DNA of 64,000 nt, taken from assembly GCA_038749105.1 (NCBI GenBank), contig JBCDIM010000006.1:24945-88944 (forward strand), written 5' to 3'. Shown here piece by piece: positions 60,964-64,000 of this stretch. Position numbers and translations under genes: made by a program. Within the stretch, counting starts at the first letter, position 1. Each line of letters starts with the position of its first letter. Under the pieces are notes generated by a model that searched no databases, was not told the DNA's origin, and saw only the letters and a list, made by a program, of their open reading frames with translations. This DNA comes from JBCCOW01 sp038749105. GTDB taxonomy: Bacteria; Planctomycetota; Phycisphaerae; Phycisphaerales; Phycisphaeraceae.

Positions 60964-62709
60964 TTATTTTCGCCCGGCGATCGACGCGGACAACGCCAGG
61001 TAGTCGGCGGCGCCGTTGCTCTCGGGGGCGTAGCTCAGCACCGACCGCCCGAAGCTCGGGGCCTCGGCGAGCTTGATGTTCCGGCGGATCGGCGGCTGGT
61101 ACACCACCGCTCCCGACCACGGCATGCTCTGATCCTTGGCCTCGGCGAAGAACCCGTCGACCTCGCCGATCACCTCGCCGGCCAGCAGCGTCTGGGATTC
61201 GTGCATGCAAAGCACCACGCCCGACACGGTCAGGGCCGGGTTCAGCCCCGCCTGCACCATCTGCACCGTCTCGAAAAGCTTGGTCATCCCCTGCAGCGCG
61301 AGGAAGTGTGCTTGCATGGGCACGATCACCTCGGTCGCCAGCGTCAACGCGTTGATCGTCAGCAGGCCGAGCGCGGGCGGGCAGTCGATGATGACGTAGT
61401 CGAACTGCTGGACCAGCTCGGCGGTCTTGTCCCGGAGCGTGGTCTGGGCCTTGCCCGTGATGACCTTCGGGGCCAGCTCGGCCTCGACGCCGGCGAGGTT
61501 GGTCTCGGCCGGCAGCACCCCGAGGTTGGGGCGGTCTTCCACCGTGCGGCAGACCTCGGCGGCGGTCACGTCGTCGTCGGCCAGCAGGTCGTAGATCGAG
61601 GCGTCGAGCTCCTCGGGGTTGATGCCGACCGACAACGTCAGGTGGGCCTGCGGGTCCAGATCGACCAGCAGCACGCGGTGGTTCCCGCCGACTTCCGACG
61701 CCAGCGCTGCCCCGACGTTGACCGCGGTGGTCGTCTTGCCGACGCCGCCCTTCTGGTTCATCAGCGCGATGATCCTCGGCGACCCGGAGGGAACAGCGCG
61801 TGGGGCGGGTTGGGGTGCGGGTGCAATCGTGGACAGTGGCGGAGGTACGGGCTCAGGCGCGGGTGCGGGTGCGGGTGCGGGTGCGGGTGCTTCGGGCATC
61901 ACGCTCCCGCTTGGCTCGCCATCACCGCCCACGGTCGCCATTGCCCTCACCGGGGCCCCGACCGTTGCGGGCAGGCCCGCCATTGCCGCCGCCGCCCGGT
62001 CGCCCGCCGTCAGCAGCGACCCGCTGTCGAGGTGCAGCTGGTCCGGGTACCGCAGGTCGTCCACATCCACCCACGCCCCAGCCGGGTCCTCCGCCGACCA
62101 GCCCATGATCGCGCCGCGGACCGCGTGGTAGTGCGGGCTGCCACGGTCGTCGTGCGGGTGCACCCGGAACGCCACCGCCGGCACCGCCGCTCCGCTCATC
62201 AACTCGTCCCGAAACCGCTGCATGAGCATCCGCAACCGTTGCCCGTGAAGCTGCGGCGACGGGTTGTGCCCGCGGGCATCGCTCTCGCCCTGATACCACA
62301 CGATCCCCCGCCAACGCGGCGCGTACCCCTGCTCCGCCAACCACTCCACCGACGACCGCGCCAACCTGATCGCCCGGTCCGTCAACGCATCCGTCCCCGG
62401 CTCCGTCGGCCGCCAATCGTTGAACAACCCCGTCCCCCCCTTCGCAATCTTCACTAGAGCCACCGGCCTGTCCCCGACCGACGCCACCGTGTGCCCGAAC
62501 GACAGCTCCGGCCCAAACCCCCCATTGATCGGCTCCAACGGCCCCCACTCCCGCACCACCCGACCCGCATCCCCCTCGCCCGGATTCGCCTCATACAGCC
62601 ACGCCGAGGGGTGCGGCCTCCGCAGCACCTCCGGCAGCTCCGCCGCCCGGCCGCTGCCGTTCATGTTCGACTGCCCCGCCAACAGATACACATCGATCGC
62701 GTCCGACAT
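60964..62709 (-). CDS. Fusion of a sialate-O-acetylesterase-like (SASA) domain and a ParA-family ATPase
   Basis: One continuous frame of 581 residues from the ATG at 62709. Residues 1-about 255 are a SASA/CE6-type SGNH esterase: VYLLAGQSNMNGSG (nucleophile Ser), KIAKGGTGLFNDW, GIVWYQGESDA and a catalytic His in DQLHLD. An Ala-Pro linker (about 271-305) follows. Residues about 310-581 are ParA/Soj: IALMNQKGGVGKTTTAVN (deviant Walker A), LVDLDPQAHLTLSVG, VIIDCPPALGLLTINAL. An internal ATG at 61899 with GGGAG a few bases upstream could also yield a separate 311-residue ParA. No ParB gene is nearby; a coiled-coil membrane protein gene follows. Confidence 0.85.
   Translation of the reverse strand: MSDAIDVYLLAGQSNMNGSGRAAELPEVLRRPHPSAWLYEANPGEGDAGRVVREWGPLEPINGGFGPELSFGHTVASVGDRPVALVKIAKGGTGLFNDWRPTEPGTDALTDRAIRLARSSVEWLAEQGYAPRWRGIVWYQGESDARGHNPSPQLHGQRLRMLMQRFRDELMSGAAVPAVAFRVHPHDDRGSPHYHAVRGAIMGWSAEDPAGAWVDVDDLRYPDQLHLDSGSLLTAGDRAAAAMAGLPATVGAPVRAMATVGGDGEPSGSVMPEAPAPAPAPAPAPEPVPPPLSTIAPAPQPAPRAVPSGSPRIIALMNQKGGVGKTTTAVNVGAALASEVGGNHRVLLVDLDPQAHLTLSVGINPEELDASIYDLLADDDVTAAEVCRTVEDRPNLGVLPAETNLAGVEAELAPKVITGKAQTTLRDKTAELVQQFDYVIIDCPPALGLLTINALTLATEVIVPMQAHFLALQGMTKLFETVQMVQAGLNPALTVSGVVLCMHESQTLLAGEVIGEVDGFFAEAKDQSMPWSGAVVYQPPIRRNIKLAEAPSFGRSVLSYAPESNGAADYLALSASIAGRK
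61859..61890. repeat. Hexanucleotide repeat (GGGTGC)n coding the Ala-Pro linker
   Basis: Five tandem GGGTGC units encode Ala-Pro repeats in the linker of the esterase-ParA fusion on the minus strand. Copy number could vary between strains by slippage, changing linker length in steps of two residues. Confidence 0.85.
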
Positions 62710-62894
62710 GCCCGAGATACTACGGCTTCTCCGCGGACCGGTCTCGACACGAACAGCACACACGAACGGCCAACGGCCGGTTTAGCCCCCCTCGGGCCGA
62801 TCCCAGCGACCCGCTGGTACATTCACGATCAACGCGCGTCGCCCATCCCAACGAAATCCCGCCCGAAACCACCACCGACAGAAAGCCCTGGGCC

Positions 62895-63791
62895 ATGACC
62901 ATCCGATCGCTGCCGCTCTGGGTTCTGCTGGCTGTCTCCCTGAGCACCACCGCCCAGACCCCGCCCCCGCCCGCCGCGGGCCGGCCCGTCTTCAACCAGT
63001 ACTGGGTCGAGGCCGCCAGAACTCCCGGACGCACCATGACCGGCTTCCTCATGGGCCGGCCCGGGCAGGTCAACAAAGCCGAGATGTGGCCGGTCGTCCG
63101 GGATCGGTTCGACGCCTTCCTCGACGCCAACGGCATCGACGACCCCACGCAGCTCACCCGCATGATGCTCGAGGGCCGGTTCAACCCCCACTTCCAGGAC
63201 CTCGACCTCTACTACCAGGCCCTGGTCCCCCCCGGCTCGCTTGCCGCCCCCCGGAACAAGCCCCTCGACTACACCCGCGCCCGAGACCGAGCCTGGAACC
63301 AACGCTTCGGGGCCATCACCGATCTGCCCGACACCACCGCCTCCCACCTCGAGATCGAAGGCAAGACCCGGCCGTTTTCCCTCACGCATCAAGACCTCGC
63401 GCTACGCTTCCTCGCCTTCCGCCGCGACAAGCCGCTGGGCCGAGCGACCGACCGCCTCTGGATCCTTAGCCAGGCCCGGTACGCCATCATCCGCGAGCGC
63501 CTCCGCACCGTCGATGCCGAACCGGTCGAGCAGCTGGTCGCCTCGGCGCTTAGCGAGAACCCGCCGTTCTCGTCGTTCCGCTACTTCGCCACCGAGCTCG
63601 GCCAAGCCCACTACCAAACCCTCCGCGACACCGTCTTCCTCCCCGCCGTCGAGGCCCGCCGCCGAGCCCCCATCGTCGGCTTCGAGCCGCTGGACCGACT
63701 CGCGCAGCAACTCGAACCCCGCCGGCTCCTGCCCTACGCCGACACCCCACTGGCCCAGCAGGCCTACCGGCTCGCCGAGACCTCTAGCGGC
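62895..63791 (+). CDS. Exported protein of unknown function (3' end lost in poor sequence)
   Basis: About 299 residues are readable from the ATG at 62895 before the sequence degenerates into C runs. The start has a signal peptide (LPLWVLLAVSLSTTAQT). The mature protein is soluble and charged, with YWVEAARTPGRTMTGFLMGRPGQV, FDAFLDANGIDDP and RLWILSQARYAIIRERL; no catalytic motif is recognised. It is divergent from the esterase-ParA gene. The true end is not determined. Confidence 0.65.
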
Positions 63792-64000
63792 GGGGGCCCG
63801 CCCCGCCCGGAAAACCCCGCCCCCCGCCGCGGCCCCCCCCCCCCCCCCCCGCCCCCCCAAGGGCCCCCCCCCCCCCCCCCCGCCCCCCCCCCCGCCGGCC
63901 CCCGGCGGGGTGGGGGGGGGGGGGGGCGAGGGCGGCGTGTTGGTGGCCCATGGCGAGCAGGGCCTGGGCGGTGGCGTCGCCGCGTCGGGCGTCGGTCTTC
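63792..64000. other. Low-complexity poly-C/poly-G stretch, probable assembly artefact
   Basis: From about 63800 the sequence turns into C runs (up to 18), then abruptly into a G run near 63910-63926, before returning to normal composition for the last 70 bases. Those 70 bases read well on the minus strand as a short Ala/Gln-rich helix (ATAQALLAMGHQHAAL), not as a continuation of the gene at 62895. This is the pattern of a false join through homopolymer read ends. Confidence 0.6.

Noticed and set aside
61800..61890. Tandem GGGTGC repeats as a CRISPR or satellite
   Set aside because: Units are six bases with no spacers and lie in a coding frame for an Ala-Pro linker.
1..64000. tRNA, rRNA, integrase, insertion sequence or prophage
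   Set aside because: None found: no tRNA cloverleaf or CCA-type gene, no transposase motif and no phage structural gene.

Overview
The window is high-GC DNA, probably from a planctomycete and most likely of the Phycisphaerae type. The reasons are three secreted proteins with PEP-CTERM-like tails (two of them the variant P[ST]PTAA form), a sulfatase, phytanoyl-CoA dioxygenase and ThuA families, a C30/C40 carotenoid-type amine oxidase, and many small GC-rich intergenic hairpins. Lineage is inferred from gene content only; there is no rRNA or tRNA gene here.

Region 1 (1-13.8 kb) looks like a light and oxidative-stress block. It holds a truncated aldehyde dehydrogenase, a carotenoid desaturase/oxygenase, DUF2256, an SDR-DUF2867 protein, a cytochrome P450 that follows a cryptochrome/photolyase-related gene by about 40 bp, a divergent class II CPD photolyase and DUF3253. 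An AraC regulator and a divergent phytanoyl-CoA dioxygenase, a ribokinase and small unknown genes are mixed in.

Region 2 (14.2-19.8 kb) is a same-strand run, purK-sbtA-sbtB-ppc. It couples bicarbonate uptake and its PII-like regulator to two enzymes that consume bicarbonate.

Region 3 (19.8-31.7 kb) has a lipoprotein operon (two LpoB-like proteins and a COG3014-like TPR lipoprotein), a PEP-CTERM protein with its own terminator, a MazG-like/GT2-GtrA pair, an SMP-30 lactonase, an SGNH hydrolase, a sulfatase, a quinone-oxidoreductase-type MDR and a sulfotransferase.

Region 4 (32.5-41.3 kb) carries pyruvate dehydrogenase E1 alpha, E1 beta and E2, but spread out. A TspO-like membrane protein and two paralogous GAF proteins (one with HD-GYP) sit between the E1 subunits, a PEP-CTERM gene sits before E2, and an AT-richer FRG-domain gene pair follows E2 immediately.

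Region 5 (41.3-58.8 kb) is mixed metabolism: thioredoxin, a Gfo/Idh/MocA oxidoreductase, agmatine-to-putrescine genes aguB-aguA, MscS plus a lipoprotein, a ThuA protein, LeuC, a PEP-CTERM gene with an amber codon in its signal peptide, a VOC protein, a K+ channel-like protein, PolX and full-length GcvP.

Region 6 (59-64 kb) holds an orphan PhnD-like binding protein, a membrane-anchored coiled-coil protein and, upstream of it on the same strand, a continuous reading frame that joins a sialate-O-acetylesterase-like domain to a ParA ATPase. The last 170 bases or so are homopolymeric C/G and look like an assembly artefact.
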